A DNA stretch of 64,000 nt. Source: Trichoplax sp. H2. Lineage: Eukaryota; Placozoa; Uniplacotomia; Trichoplacea. The notes beneath the pieces are model-generated. The model was not told where the DNA came from, ran no database searches, and saw only the letters and a list, made by a program, of their open reading frames with translations. The stretch lies in the NCBI GenBank assembly GCA_003344405.1, contig NOWV01000062.1, positions 310,001 to 374,000 of the forward strand, read 5' to 3'. Of this stretch, positions 26,701-38,787 are shown in pieces. The position numbers and the translations under genes were made by a program. Each line of letters opens with the position of its first letter. Position 1 is the stretch's first letter.

Positions 26701-27507
26701 TCCTCATAGATATCAACAGCGTTATTTTGCTTAATGCAATGCTCCATCACCTGTATTATAAAATATTACATTTAGGCAAAAGCTATAAAATATATTTACA
26801 GTTTAACAGGATGTGAAATTTTCTATTTTTAAGATAGATTTAAAACTTTAATAGATCAATGGTATTTCTATTAATGTGATTAGCTACAGTACTGCGTGTA
26901 TAAATTGAATTTCTATGGACGATATAAGCTATCACTAGGATGGGTTCGGTATCGTGATATCTAAAATAGCGATAGCGGTAATTTTCCAATAGATTAATGT
27001 AAAATTATAATTTGGGTCGTTGAAACCGAATACTGTTACGATTGTACGTGATTATTAACGTACACTTCCGAGCTGTTGAATTGTTTGTACATATGCTTCA
27101 TCTTTTTCCACTTTCTTCCTATATCGAATAGTCTGCTCCACTTCTTGAGGGTTAATATCTTTTGGCCAACCTCCTTCGACATGATTTACCCCTCTATTTT
27201 CTGTTTCGAATCTTTCAGTATTAACCTTTTAATAAAGCAATAGTGTATTTTAATATCGACTCAGCTAAATCAAAAGTTATTTTTGATCATCATGGATAAA
27301 AACTATAACTAAAGTTTAGTTTACCTCATGTTCAGACATCTCAGGTACACTTTGTATCCCCGTATCCACTGGACTTTTTTCAACGAAATTGTTTAATAAA
27401 GATGAATCGGGTTGAATATCGACCAATAATTCCGCTGGTCGATCAGAGAATTGGCATTGCTTGCCAAATTCGGATCGTTTCTTGGTATAAACATAGACAA
27501 TCTCCAT
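23754..27507 (-). CDS. DNAI2: Axonemal dynein intermediate chain 2, outer arm
   Basis: Fourteen exons join in frame: 27507-27325, 27225-27064, 26750-26632, 26509-26367, 26239-26126, 26006-25902, 25824-25673, 25539-25360, 25271-25228, 25138-25003, 24910-24764, 24666-24584, 24385-24204 and 23929-23754. The product is about 641 aa. It opens with [18 protein letters not shown], nearly identical to vertebrate DNAI2. The WD-repeat propeller follows ([73 protein letters not shown]). The tail is a highly charged Glu-rich segment, somewhat longer than in human. The protein scaffolds outer dynein arms that drive ciliary beating, fitting an animal that moves on cilia. It lies head-to-head with NUBP2 across an 808-bp spacer. 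Confidence 0.96.
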
Positions 27508-27651
27508 GATTGAAATAGGTTTCTCCCTTATGATTTATAATCTCAACAGGCAATAGGATTAATGTCTGCCTTGTTGAACTCCACAACTAAACGAAGCTGG
27601 TTGCTAACATAAAATTTGGTTGCTAAGGATTTCCAATGTAGGCGAATTTTC

Positions 27652-28190
27652 ACAGTACAAGGCACTGTAAAGTAGGGTGTATAGTACTGTAGTCTACAAT
27701 ACAAAGTACAATCCTGGCTTGTGAAATGGAAAAATTTTGTTGATCCAAAAATTGGAAGATTAATTTCGACATAGTTATAGTGCAGCAAAGAAATTCAAGT
27801 CTTGATAATTGTATATAGCTAATTTAGCTCCGGTATGAATGAGTCGCAATCATATAAAATAGGACTTTCTAATGCAAGAATTTTTCATTTTAATAGCTTT
27901 TAGTATGGAGAAAATCGCGGGGTGTACAGTACAGAGTGTACAGAGTGTACTGTACTGTACTGTACAGTCTATAGAATATTGGAGAGAAGGGACTGTACAC
28001 TGTACACTGTACAGTACAGTACAGCAAAGAGTACAGTACAGTAAATACTGTACAGTGTACAGTACGTTTCAGTGGATCCATATTGAACTGTTCATTTGTA
28101 CAGTACTTAGTAGTACAGTACACTAAGTGCAGTACAGTGCGTATACTGTAGCACTTACCAGCGCATAGTACTGTATACCGTAGTGTGTAT
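27652..28190. repeat. GTAC-repeat array in the DNAI2/NUBP2 head-to-head spacer
   Basis: Two parts are visible: sparse words at 27652-27715 and a dense array at 27922-28165 with motifs such as GTACAGAGTGTACTGTACTG and ACTGTACACTGTACACTGTA. The dense part ends about 150 bp before the NUBP2 ATG. Open frames on both strands here (27872-28126) are products of the repeat. Confidence 0.85.
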
Positions 28191-28315
28191 GCGCTGAGTC
28201 ATGCACCTGTAAAAATGAGAACTACTCATTTTAGTAGGAAGCTCCAATGAGGTTTGTAAAGCAGTATAGCATTCGATAGCGTGATTGCGTCACTGTCAAG
28301 CAAGATTTCTGCATA

Positions 28316-30587
28316 ATGGCTGAAGGTAAGAGAGGCTTGCAAGTATGCAATTTTCAACTGGATATTAAAGCATTGGAAAATAATGTTGATAATCTATTTT
28401 GGCTATAGAAGGAGCTCAAAAAGCTACCGGCAAGATTAAATCGGTCGTTTTGATTCTATCTGGTAAAGGAGGTGTTGGTAAAAGTACTGTAGCGTCACAA
28501 ATTGCATTGGAATTAGCAAATGGAGGAAACAAGGTCGGTTACATTGAGTTATTCATTCAAAATGGATTCCATCTCTTTTCGTAGCTAGCATTCAAGGATG
28601 CTATCCCAGTGAATGAATGGTATAATATACCTTTATACCGTAAAGTGCATCATTTCTTCATGCCATTAGCGCACTGCTAGTTGTATGCTTTGCCAAGAAA
28701 TGAATGAGACCCCCAAAATGTGCTACACTGTAGTTACTCTACTGTATAACATGGAAGGTCTCTGTTGGGTAGAATACCCTTAATATGCATTAAATGCAAT
28801 CTTATGTGAAATGAACCAATTGAACATGATAGCATGAGTATTTTTATATTAATGGAGTAATCGAAAAAGTAATAATATGCAGTATAACGGTCTATACTGC
28901 TGCATTCTAATAATGGAATAGTTAGGTGATAAATACAGCATTGCAGCTTTATGCTTATTGCACGAGTATAGTAGATCAGCTACAGCCTACAGCAGCATAC
29001 TTTAAATGTAAATAGGGTGTTAAAGCAAATCATTTTGGCTATTAATATTGGATCTACTATGCATAGACTCTTTCTTTTTCTATGTCCTTATTATTGTAAA
29101 CATCATATGTACTATACAATCGCAGCTGCGAAGTTAGTACTGTAATAACTTACATATATTTAGTAATACTGTAAAATAAAATCAACGAATACAAGCAAGC
29201 AATGAATGTCGAAAGCATTCTCTATCTATACTGTTAATTTTGTAGGTTGGAATTTTAGATGTTGATCTATGTGGCCCAAGCATTCCGCGAGTTTTGGGAT
29301 TAGAAGATAAGGATGTCCATCAATGTGCAGATGGGTTAGTAGAAGCAATTAGAAACATACTCCGATACTCGTATACTGTAATGTGCATCTAGTGATGAAC
29401 AATGCTACAACGTATCCTACCGTGTTTGCATTAGTGTATAGTATTCTTAGTAATCATCATCTTTACTATTCTCTGCCCTTTCAAGTTGGATTCCGGTGTA
29501 TGCTGACAAAAATGAAAAACTGGCAGTAATGTCGATTGGATTTCTATTACGTAATAGCAAAGATGCTGTAGTTTGGAGAGGGCCTAAAAAAAATGGTAAA
29601 ATACAAGTATTCCTACTATCATCTGTGCAGTGTATATTTACATCATGCTGTTTACTAGAGTTTAATAGCTAGCAGTAGAAACTATGTATTACCTGCTATC
29701 GTGAACAAGATTGTTATGAATACGCTTCTCTAGCTATGATTAAGCAATTTTTATCCGATGTGGTATGGGGCGACTTAGACTATCTTATAATTGATACTCC
29801 TCCAGGTAACTTTCTGTTTTAAATTTTTAGACTATGCGTAATTTACTATTAATATGGTATCATCTATTTAATGTGTTATTCTATTCTTCTACAGGTACTT
29901 CAGATGAACACATTACAGTAGCTGAAAATGTCAGAGGTTTAAATCTTACTGGAGCTGTAATGGTCACTACACCTCAAGTAAATACGTTATCATACTTTTG
30001 TAAGCGAACCTACCTAATATGGTTAGTACTTTCTCAATAAGACATTGATACTTGCTACGTATAGGCGGTTGCTTTAGGTGATGTTAGAAGAGAAATAACC
30101 TTTTGTAAGAAGGTTGGAATTCCTATTGTTGGCATCGTTGAAAATATGAGTGGTTATACCTGCCCTAATTGTTCGGTGCGTACAGCAATGTTAAATACTC
30201 GATAGGAAGCAATATAAATTACTAATTTGAACAATTGTACGGATGTAATGCTACTTCCAACTTAATTATGTCATCTGTTAATTTTTGTGTCTTTATTGTG
30301 TAGGAATGCACTAATATATTCTCTAAAGGCGGAGGTGAAGCACTAGCCCAACTTACGCAAGTACCATTTCTAGGTGATGAGGGAGTTCCTGAAGATTATT
30401 GTATTAATGATACTTTGTAATCTATTACTGATTGTATACAATTGCTCGACATACTGTAGGTTGCTTACCACTTGATCCGAAATTGACGATGTCGATAGAA
30501 GATGGGAAATCTTTCACTGAATTGTACTCAGAATCACCAACTGCGTTAGCCATCAGGGAAATTATCCGACCGTTAATAACTTCTTAA
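28316..30587 (+). CDS. NUBP2: Cytosolic Fe-S cluster assembly factor NUBP2 (Cfd1), P-loop ATPase
   Basis: Nine exons (28316-28325, 28409-28533, 29246-29334, 29486-29595, 29734-29805, 29895-29977, 30065-30175, 30304-30373, 30460-30587) give 265 aa, typical for NUBP2. The deviant Walker [25 protein letters not shown], the Walker B region [29 protein letters not shown], and the cluster-binding [15 protein letters not shown] are all present. The N-terminus lacks the four-cysteine ferredoxin-like extension of NUBP1, which settles the paralogue. The family protein works with NUBP1 as a scaffold that builds 4Fe-4S clusters for cytosolic and nuclear proteins. The first coding exon is only 10 nt (ATG GCT GAA G), and the phase fits exactly. 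Confidence 0.95.
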
Positions 30588-31045
30588 CGATCACGTTTGA
30601 TAATTTAGAATTATTAACAGAATTATATAAATAATATAATTTCTACATTGTTAAGATACGATTTTGATTGGACGAGCGTATTTGCTTAAAAACATTTTTT
30701 AATGGATGTGGTTAACCTCTTTGTAATATTATGTGATCATCGATGATGAAACAATTAGATAGTTTATTTCATGATTGATTATCTTTCAAGATTTGCGTCT
30801 TCAAAAAATTTGATTCTATTTATCGAGCAAAACCTACACTAATACCCGAATAATTGTAAAGGTTAAAATTATAAATGACTATATAATAAATTCTCCTATC
30901 AGTACCGATGACAAAAGGGTAACGATGAGCATTCAAAAATTGTAGGAAGCGATATCGTCTCCAATACTACAGCTCGTATAGTGACATATGCAGTTTTGAT
31001 AAAATTTAACATTGTATTATTTAAAAAGCGGAGTGAACATATTAG
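30588..31045. other. Short tail-to-tail spacer between NUBP2 and ECSIT
   Basis: These 458 bp of AT-rich DNA lie between two stop codons. Nothing beyond 3' untranslated sequence is expected or seen, and no GTAC repeats occur. Confidence 0.55.
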
Positions 31046-32469
31046 TTAACGTTCGATCTCAATTGCATTATCTTCAGCAGTAATAGGTACTGATTGGCTA
31101 TGATTAATATCAAAGATTATTTCCACATTCGACAATTGTGATATTTCTTTTCTTAGCCTATCTATCCATAGATTCAACATAGACATATTGTTTCCACGAA
31201 GCATACAAGTACCTACAACTAGACCTGAAAAAAAATAGTATTGGATAGATGTAAATAACTATACCAGCTGAATGATAAAATACAACAAGTATATCATACT
31301 GAAAAGAAACAATACCAGTAGTATTCTTCTACCAATGAAAAATAGTTGCACAAAATAATATCAGCAAATCAAATTTATATTCATAATTACCCTCTTCATT
31401 TTTTTCTTCACCAATTTGAACGCTAGCATGGGCTCTAAGTACGTAATAATACTGGGGGTATTTGCTTAGCCATACCCTAAAAGGGCCCTCAACAAGTAAT
31501 GGCTTGGAAGTGTCATAATTGGTTAAAAATTGCTTTTGATTAGGACTTTGAATTGCGAGGAGAAATTTATCTTCACCATTTTTTTTGTCATGCTAATAAA
31601 TGCACAATCAAAATGAAATTATCATCATTAGGTAATTTATACTAAAATCCTGCAGTATATGATTCCCACCAATGTAAGTAAACTATTCAGCTCTATACAA
31701 ATATAAAGTCTATAATCTGTTTTTCTACTACCTCGTATATGGTAATGACTCCATCTGAGCCAGCAATTCTTTGCAAAGCAATGCTTCCTAATTCTATTGG
31801 ATCAGTAGGCACTGGGGAAGGCAGTTTATACGGATTTATGTCTTTGAATCGGGTAAACCAATACTCAATTCGTTGCGCTTTCTGCAATGGGAAACTTTTT
31901 CTACCGAAAACGTCGTATAATATACGATATGTATCTTCGTTGGGCAGAATACCTTCTTCCTCCATCTTTGTTAACACATCCAAAGCACAGTCAATTTGTG
32001 GATGCGGTTTAGGCCATACAACATCTAACCAGCTACGATTGACAAAACGATCTTTTGGAAAAACGTCTAGAAGTTTATTATAAGTTTCAATATCTTGTTC
32101 CAATTCAAATTTATCAATTAAACTTAAAGCTGAATAAATAAAGTCAACATGACCACGGCGTTGGCGATCCCTAGCGTTAAACTTGTCAATAGCCTGATGG
32201 AAGCTATCTTTCTGCTTGGTCTGTAGGGCTTCCTCTAATATTGCTCCAACAGTTATTAAATTTTTGATTTTATCATTAGATTTAAATCTCTTAACTATTA
32301 TTGGTGCGGAGGCGATCATTGTAGGTCGCCGCAGTAATCCATGATGTAAACGATTGCAACGTGAAAACGTCCAAGTATGATTCCAATTCGACAGTACAGC
32401 CGTTATTATCTTGGTAACGCTAGTATTTGTAATACGAATATAACCTGCCCTAATTTTGTGTACCTGCAT
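31046..32469 (-). CDS. ECSIT: ECSIT, mitochondrial complex I assembly / Toll-pathway adaptor
   Basis: Three exons (32469-31732, 31592-31391, 31224-31046; phases 0 and 1) encode about 372 aa. Matches to the ECSIT family include RRGHVDFIYSAL, DIETYNKLLDVFPKDRF, CALDVLTKMEEEGILPNEDT, the FGRKSFPLQK block, LLVEGPFRVWL, and the C-terminal domain starting GTCMLRGNN. The N-terminus from this ATG is basic and hydroxylated without acids, as in a mitochondrial targeting peptide. In vertebrates ECSIT helps assemble respiratory complex I and links TRAF6 to Toll signalling. The reading frame stays open upstream to a plausible splice acceptor at 32503, so an additional 5' exon is possible; see findings. 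Confidence 0.93.
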
Positions 32470-33239
32470 TTCCACTTTTCGATCTCTATCAAGTGCCAAA
32501 TCCTAAAGCTTGATTCTAAATGAGTAAATACGATGTGTGAGTATTCAAATTAGGGCTCAGGAGTGAACAGATTGAGTTTTCACCCTCATACTATAGATAT
32601 AAAGTGAGCAATGGTCATCTAGTTTTATTCTAAAATGCTTAATACTCCTATTTGCTGTATCAACACTTGATCTATTAAACTACAGTAGTCATTTTTTGCA
32701 GTAGAGAATAAAGCAGTGATCTTAAAACATTTAGCTTTTATACTATACCGTAGTACGAGTATACTGTACTGTAAGCATGTGGCTTCCTTGCGCATGCAAA
32801 CGAGCGTCAAGGTTTCTAAAACACAGTACTACATTTTGCACCTCATTATTATCTTGTAAATGCAATACTTGCATTCTAGTATAGCTTAATAAATCTAGAA
32901 ATCAATGTGTTTTCGATTACCTCATTGATTTCATGCCGGAGATTCCCTGAAATATCCGTATACACTATAGTACACTACAGAGCCGGAAATGACCTGCACA
33001 ATCTTGTGGAGTTACAAGTTCAGCTGAAATAATAAATCTCTATCAGATCAATTCGATTTCACAACAGCCTGATGATTCACAGTGGAGAGTAGAATTTAAG
33101 GTGAAGATTAGAATAAGTGGTTAAATATGGAGGCAGTTACTGCAGCTTTATAATGTCTGCTAATATCAAAAATTAATTTGAGCAATGGCTAGTACACCTA
33201 AAATCCTTGAACTATCCTACTAGCAGTACTAGGTTATAT

Positions 33240-33335
33240 AACTTATTATAGTACTGCCGTGCCACCACGAGCACTGTACTCAGTGTGCTGGTACTGGTAC
33301 AGTACCAGGCCTGTACAGTGTACAGTGTACAGTGT
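33240..33335. repeat. GTAC-type repeat cluster upstream of RPSA/ECSIT
   Basis: It contains words such as GGTACTGGTACAGTACC and CTGTACAGTGTACAGTGTAC. It is smaller than the arrays at 8864 and 27922 but of the same type, and again in a head-to-head spacer. Confidence 0.75.
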
Positions 33336-33511
33336 TGGTAACTCTATGGACTGTAACTTCTGCTCGAAGGACTCTTAGAAATGGCTGCCACCCAGGACTA
33401 CGAAACACTAAAAGAGAGGGATCCTCATTTCCTTTACTGGTCCCTACTGTAAGCATTACTGTTGAGCAGAATAATTTCAGTATGGATCTAAGCTCATGTG
33501 CTCTACTGTAT

Positions 33512-33577
33512 ATCATCAGTTGTTGATGAAAAACATGTTCATTTGCATTCTGTACTATACTATCAACAACTGATGAT
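33512..33577. repeat. 16-bp perfect inverted repeat with 34-nt loop
   Basis: ATCATCAGTTGTTGAT (33512-33527) is exactly reverse-complemented at 33562-33577. It could form a hairpin in RNA from either strand. It is not made of GTAC words. Confidence 0.85.
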
Positions 33578-34877
33578 GTAGCTCTTAAGTTCTTCAAGTC
33601 CTTTCCCAGTCTGTACTTTACTATGATGTACTATACAATACAAAACGGATGTCTTCGCGATCGGTGAAGTGCTGATCCGAATATGGAGAGAAATTCCTCA
33701 AATATTGCGCAAATAGCAACAATCACCACTGATCATTACTGATTGGTACTGTTCGGTGTGATTACTACTGAAAAATAGCAGTTTCAGTATGGTTTTTAGG
33801 CTCCCAGATCGGACTCTATCATCGGAGTAGCGTCGATCTGCAGGACATCTATTTTGCACATGATGAAGTCGAGCAGAACCACAGTGACTTTGGCCTGTTA
33901 AGTTGTACAATATACGCATGCGTAGTGGACCCCTATATACCCAGTGCCTTACCGCGTGTTCCTCCTTTTCTAGTCGATATCGGCTTCCACTTGGCGTTAA
34001 GAACAGGTAAGGCTTGGAAATATTACTTAAATCCATTAAAAAATCACACTGTTCACGAATTCTTCTTGATTAGACGATGATATCAAATAGTCTGATACTA
34101 TTAAGTCACTTTTCGATCATAATATTATAGTGAAATAGTAAAAATTGGATAGTTTGAAAAATTGAAAATCTTCAACAGTACTTTACAGTAACAGTATTAG
34201 AGTCGTTGTTTGGAAGGCAGCCTTCCTACTACGATCTAGATGTTGGATTCTGTTATATTTAGTGCATTAATTAATGGTTATTAAAGTAGAGTACAGCAAT
34301 AGTCCCCAGCTTCTAATGTACTTGATCTTCTGCCTGTGATATGCAGTTGTCCAATATTATAGTGGTATTTTTCGACCATTACTATGAAGGAGTAAAACTC
34401 GGAGAGTTTATGGAAAGTTGTAAACGCTCCAAGTACAGTAGTTGTTTAGTCCTTCTATCCTGTATTGATGGGAACTTCCCTTCTACAATACTTTAAAATC
34501 TCTATTATGCGGTACTAGATATGGTATGATATAGTACACGAATAGTCGTTAAAGTAGAATATAGTTGTAATCCTCCACCTATTATACCGGTAAGTTTCAG
34601 AATTGAACGATAGTTAATTATTAAGACAATGTCGATATCATGGGTAGTTGTACAGTACAGTACTACATTAGCTTATGATCTAATCCGACTCTTGCATGCT
34701 CTGAATTTATTCAGCCGTATAATGGCGTAGTTACGCATCAGATCGCCAACATTCTCTATCCTTGACATAATAATACGTATTATACGGTACGAATTGGAAA
34801 TCTTCGCTTGATGTGGAAATGATGAAAATTATTTTTTTTTCAGGTTGTCTACCGTTACTATTACTGACAGCTACAAG

Positions 34878-36485
34878 ATGTCCGGAGGCTTAGACATTTT
34901 ACGATTAACTGCTGACGATGTTTCAAAGATGTTAGCTGCTTCTGCTCATTTGGGCACCACAAATGTTGACTATCAAATGGAGCAGTATGTATTTAGGCGA
35001 AGAACTGATGGTAAATATGAAGTGAATCTACTAATATCCAACATTTGATCTTGATTACTGTATACGTATTGTGTACTACACAATTCGATCTCATTGCTAA
35101 CCGATAATTACAATCAATAGTTCATAACTCCTTTTTTACTATTACCAAGGTGTCCACATTATTGATTTACGCCAAACTTGGGAAAAGTTATTGATAGCTG
35201 CTCGTATTATTGCATCAATCGAAAACCCAGCTGATGTTTGCGTTTTATCTGCTCGCCCCTATGGCCAGGTGATTTAAACGTAGTTATTAACAAAATAAAG
35301 CGATACAATTCAGTATCATACGAATAGTTCTGAAGATATAAATTCAACAAAGTTTTTTATCCCTTATAAACTGACAATATTCACGCTTGTATTTTTTCAG
35401 AGGGCTGTTTTGAAATTTGCCAAATTCACCGGTGCCTCACCCATTGCTGGTCGTTTTACACCTGGTACCTTTACCAATCAAATCCAAAAGGCTTACCGTG
35501 AGCCACGTTTACTAATTGTCACCGATCCTCGTGTTGATCATCAGGTAAATATTAACAAATTAGTTGCCGCTTTTTGGAAACGATTCTTTCTAAGCGACTG
35601 TACCATACTTATTTCATACAGCCCATAACCGAGGCTTCCTATGTCAACATTCCTGTCATCGCTTTTTGCAACACTGACTCTCGACTCCGATATATCGATG
35701 TTGGTATTCCTTGTAATAATAAGGTATAAAGAGCGCAAGTTAAAATCCACAGTAGTGCACAGTTTGCTGAAAAGATTTGAATGCACTCTTCGTTGCGTAG
35801 ACTGTGTATCTTGATTTGTTTGCCTAAGCTTACTATGAAATTCTATTCTAACGTTAGGGTGCTCATGCTATCGGATTAATGTGGTGGTTATTAGCTAGAG
35901 AGGTATTACGTTTACGCGGTACTATCTCACGTGATACTGATTGGGAGCATATGCCTGATCTGTTCTTTTACAGGGATCCTGAAGAAGTACGTAAAAATTT
36001 GTAATATAGCTTTATGATTTAATGAAATGATACATGATTCGGCATATAGAGTTAACATTAAATCACATTTGTGGACTATCTGCAGGTTGAAAAGGAAGAA
36101 CAAGCTCAAAATAATAAGGTTGAGGAGGCTGCTACTACAGGCACTGATTGGGCAGCTTCAGCTACTACCACCGATGCTGCTCCTACTACTCAAGATGTAA
36201 GTTAAAACTTTTTGGTTGGGTAATTATTTAATCAGGATCAGTTATACGCTCGTATTGTAACTGCAATATTGATATTCTCTTTAGTGGGCTGCGCCTGAAC
36301 AATCACCTGCACTATCTGCAGCAGTACCTAGCAGTGCAGCACCTGTTGAAGAATGGTCCTCTAGTCCTTCTAAAGAGACCACTGAATGGGGCGCAAGCAA
36401 TACTGCCGCTGCTGCCAAAAGTAGTTGGAGCAATGAAACCGGTGGCGAGTGGGGTGCTCAAGAAGGAGGCGAATGGGGATCGTAA
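34878..36485 (+). CDS. RPSA: 40S ribosomal protein SA (uS2), laminin-receptor precursor family
   Basis: Seven coding exons (34878-35010, 35150-35268, 35401-35544, 35622-35723, 35858-35986, 36086-36196, 36285-36485) give 312 aa. Family hallmarks are [78 protein letters not shown] and YRDPEE. The C-terminal tail is acidic and Ala/Ser/Thr-rich, with repeated EWG motifs where vertebrate proteins have DWS. The protein sits at the head-platform junction of the 40S subunit and is needed for its maturation. I chose the ATG at 34878 because it matches the conserved MSG start. An upstream in-frame GTG/TTG-type extension lies beside the splice acceptor and is not conserved. Confidence 0.97.
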
Positions 36486-37221
36486 CCTCGTTGTAGTTTA
36501 GCGATGTAATTAACACGGATAATAAAAGCTTCTTATAAAATGGTCTGATGCCGGCGTTATCAATAAAAAATTGCTTCTGATTCGATAATGAAGCTTAATA
36601 CCATACTATTTGTTTGTTTTATGCAATCAGTAAATGCATCCACATTCCTTGGTGTTGCTAGTAGATATCTGCTCTGTTCAGGGCTATTTCGATAGTAACC
36701 GAACCTACGATAGTGTGTATAATACTATTGGTATACGAGTATAGAATCCGGAAGCGCTGTTTATTTCATTGGTTACCGTTAATATCTGTTGAGATAGCCG
36801 TAATTTAAAGTTACAACGTACGTAAGATAAAAAGGCAAGAGTAGATTGCAAGCATGTAATATGTATGTCTAGTAAATAAATTAATTAATTATCCATTGTC
36901 GTCCCTCCACAAGTGCTCAATCCTCGTGGAATACACAGAAGTATTTTCAGTATGCAATCTTACTAACATACTGTAGCATATCCAGTTATAAAACTTCAAC
37001 AGCATCTAGTTTTTATTGATCTCTTGATTCATTACGTTAAGTAGTTACAATGGGTTAATGAAACTGAATCGAAGAGCAAATAAATGGCTTTCCTAGTAAT
37101 ATGAAAACAAAGTATCTTTAGAAGGCTAAAATACTATACGGTATTACACTTCACTGTAGCAAATTAATGGTGTAGAGTACAAGTAGATTGATATAGTACC
37201 GATAAACAGTGATTTAACAAT
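36486..37221. other. Tail-to-tail spacer between RPSA and the dehydrogenase
   Basis: The 3' untranslated regions of both neighbours are expected here. I see no exon, RNA gene or GTAC array. Confidence 0.5.
36521..36526 (+). terminator. Candidate poly(A) signal of RPSA
   Basis: AATAAA lies 36 bp after the RPSA stop codon, with a second AATAAA near 36559. The close spacing suits a highly expressed ribosomal protein gene. Confidence 0.55.
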
Positions 37222-38787
37222 TTACTTTGAATCTGCTGCTGAATGCGTATTATTACGTTTTCTGCCCGAAGGTAGAACAGGCCGTATTAATAGTTTACAG
37301 ATAAAATCGGTTAACAGTGACGGTAAATGAGTGAGAGTTGAAAGAACGAATGCATCTAAACCTATGTAATAATCAGCTTTTGGTCGCTTTGATAGTATAG
37401 CGTCTTCAATAGCGTTAATGACCAAGTACAGTTTTGATGAGCCGAAGTCATGTAATGTTGTTGAGGTTGTAGGTACTAAAATAAGGAAGATAGCAATAGT
37501 TTGTCAATTTGTTAATTTTATCGATTTTATGACATGTAGTACTGTATTCAGTTCGTTCATAATAATAAAAATACTAGTTTATGCATAATCGCATGTAATA
37601 ATATAATTCAGCGATATATGGGGATATTAGATATGTACAGTTATATACTTTTTCACTGCATTCAGGATGTTTATTGATGCCGATCAAAGAATAGCATATA
37701 CATTATGAAATGCATATGAGGATGTCAATAATATGCAATATTGTGCATCATACCAACATAAGCGTTAATTGTGAGTGACAGTGGGGAATTTAGAATCAAT
37801 TTACAGATTTAAAGTAAGTTAAGGTACGTAATACATTTGAATTTTGCATTGATAAATGGACTATTTGCCTATTTTAGTCAATAATACTAAGACTTGAGAA
37901 TAAACAAGACAGTAGAATCTCATGTTATTAAATTGAAATGGCTGAGTCTGAATAAGCAGCCTCCATGATCATCATAGTAATCATTTATCAATATCAGTAG
38001 GGAATGTACCTGCAGAAATAAATTCTTCGTCGTAATTTTCCAACGTTTCAGGGGGTAGATTTTCATACATTTTTTGAACATTCTGTAAAAGTGGTTGAGG
38101 TGAAACTAACGAGGATCGGAAGACACCTGGTTTAATACTGCTGACTTGAACGTTAAATGGTGCCATTTCTCGACGTAGTACACCAGTAAAGCCTTCTGCA
38201 GCAAATTTGGAGATGGTATAAGCGCCCATGTATTCATATGGTAAGACACCAGATAAACTAACCACATTTACAAATCGACCCTGTTCACGAATGACCATAG
38301 GTATAAAACGCTTCGTAACCGCTACCATTCCCCATAGATTGACATCAGCGACCTTTTTATATTCTTCCATTGGCATCCAATCAATTAATCCAGTTCGTAG
38401 TATACCTGCATTATTGACTACTGCCCATATACCTCTATCCTCTGGTAGCGTAGCCTTAATCATGCTGTAAGCATTTTCAATGTCTTGTTGCTGTGTAACA
38501 TCCATCATGAATGTTTTGACCCGCGATGAAGTCGATTGAGCTAGCTGGGTAACTCCTTGCTGGGTTAAGCACGCAGCAAATACATGACATCCAATCAAAT
38601 CTAAACGCTTAGCTAATAAATTGCCAAATCCTGAATCGCAACCAGTTATTAAAATGTAACGATTGTTGTTTTGACCCATTCGATCAGGATACGCTATCCA
38701 TATTGCGATAAGCCATATCGTGATAGCGGCTAATATTAGATGTATGCAGGAGCAATGTTGAGTTACAGCGGCGATCCATCGATCCAT
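37222..38787 (-). CDS. Membrane-anchored short-chain dehydrogenase, retinol/hydroxysteroid dehydrogenase type (SDR9C-like)
   Basis: Two exons (38787-38010 and 37475-37222, phase 1) give 343 aa. An N-terminal hydrophobic helix (about residues 15-33) would anchor it in the ER. The Rossmann cofactor motif TGCDSGFG is at 48-55, NNAG at 125-128, and the catalytic Ser177, Tyr190 and Lys194 in the YTISK motif. The PGVF segment and the C-terminal IEDAILSKRPKADYYIGLDA stretch match the retinol dehydrogenase / 17-beta-HSD6 branch. Such enzymes oxidise or reduce retinoids and steroids with NAD(P). The exact substrate and orthologue cannot be told from the sequence. A shorter form would end at TGA 37981 if the intron were retained. 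Confidence 0.9.

Larger units (their letters stand above)
32470..34877. other. Head-to-head spacer between ECSIT and RPSA
   Basis: This holds both promoters and a GTAC cluster at 33240-33335 with weaker words near 32760, 33610 and 34650. It also has a perfect 16-bp inverted repeat at 33512-33577 and a possible minus-strand first exon at 34036-33953. A strong acceptor (T-run then CAG at 34841-34843) just before the RPSA ATG implies a 5' UTR intron, as is common for ribosomal protein genes. Confidence 0.5.

Noticed and set aside
31739-32083. 114-codon plus-strand frame
   Set aside because: Antisense shadow of ECSIT exon 1, whose frame carries the conserved motifs.
33280-33597. 105-codon minus-strand frame upstream of RPSA
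   Set aside because: Half of it is GTAC repeat and inverted repeat; no protein family seen.
34844-36485. Intronic snoRNAs, which vertebrate RPSA introns host
   Set aside because: I looked for C/D (RUGAUGA...CUGA) and H/ACA boxes in the six short introns and found no convincing pair.
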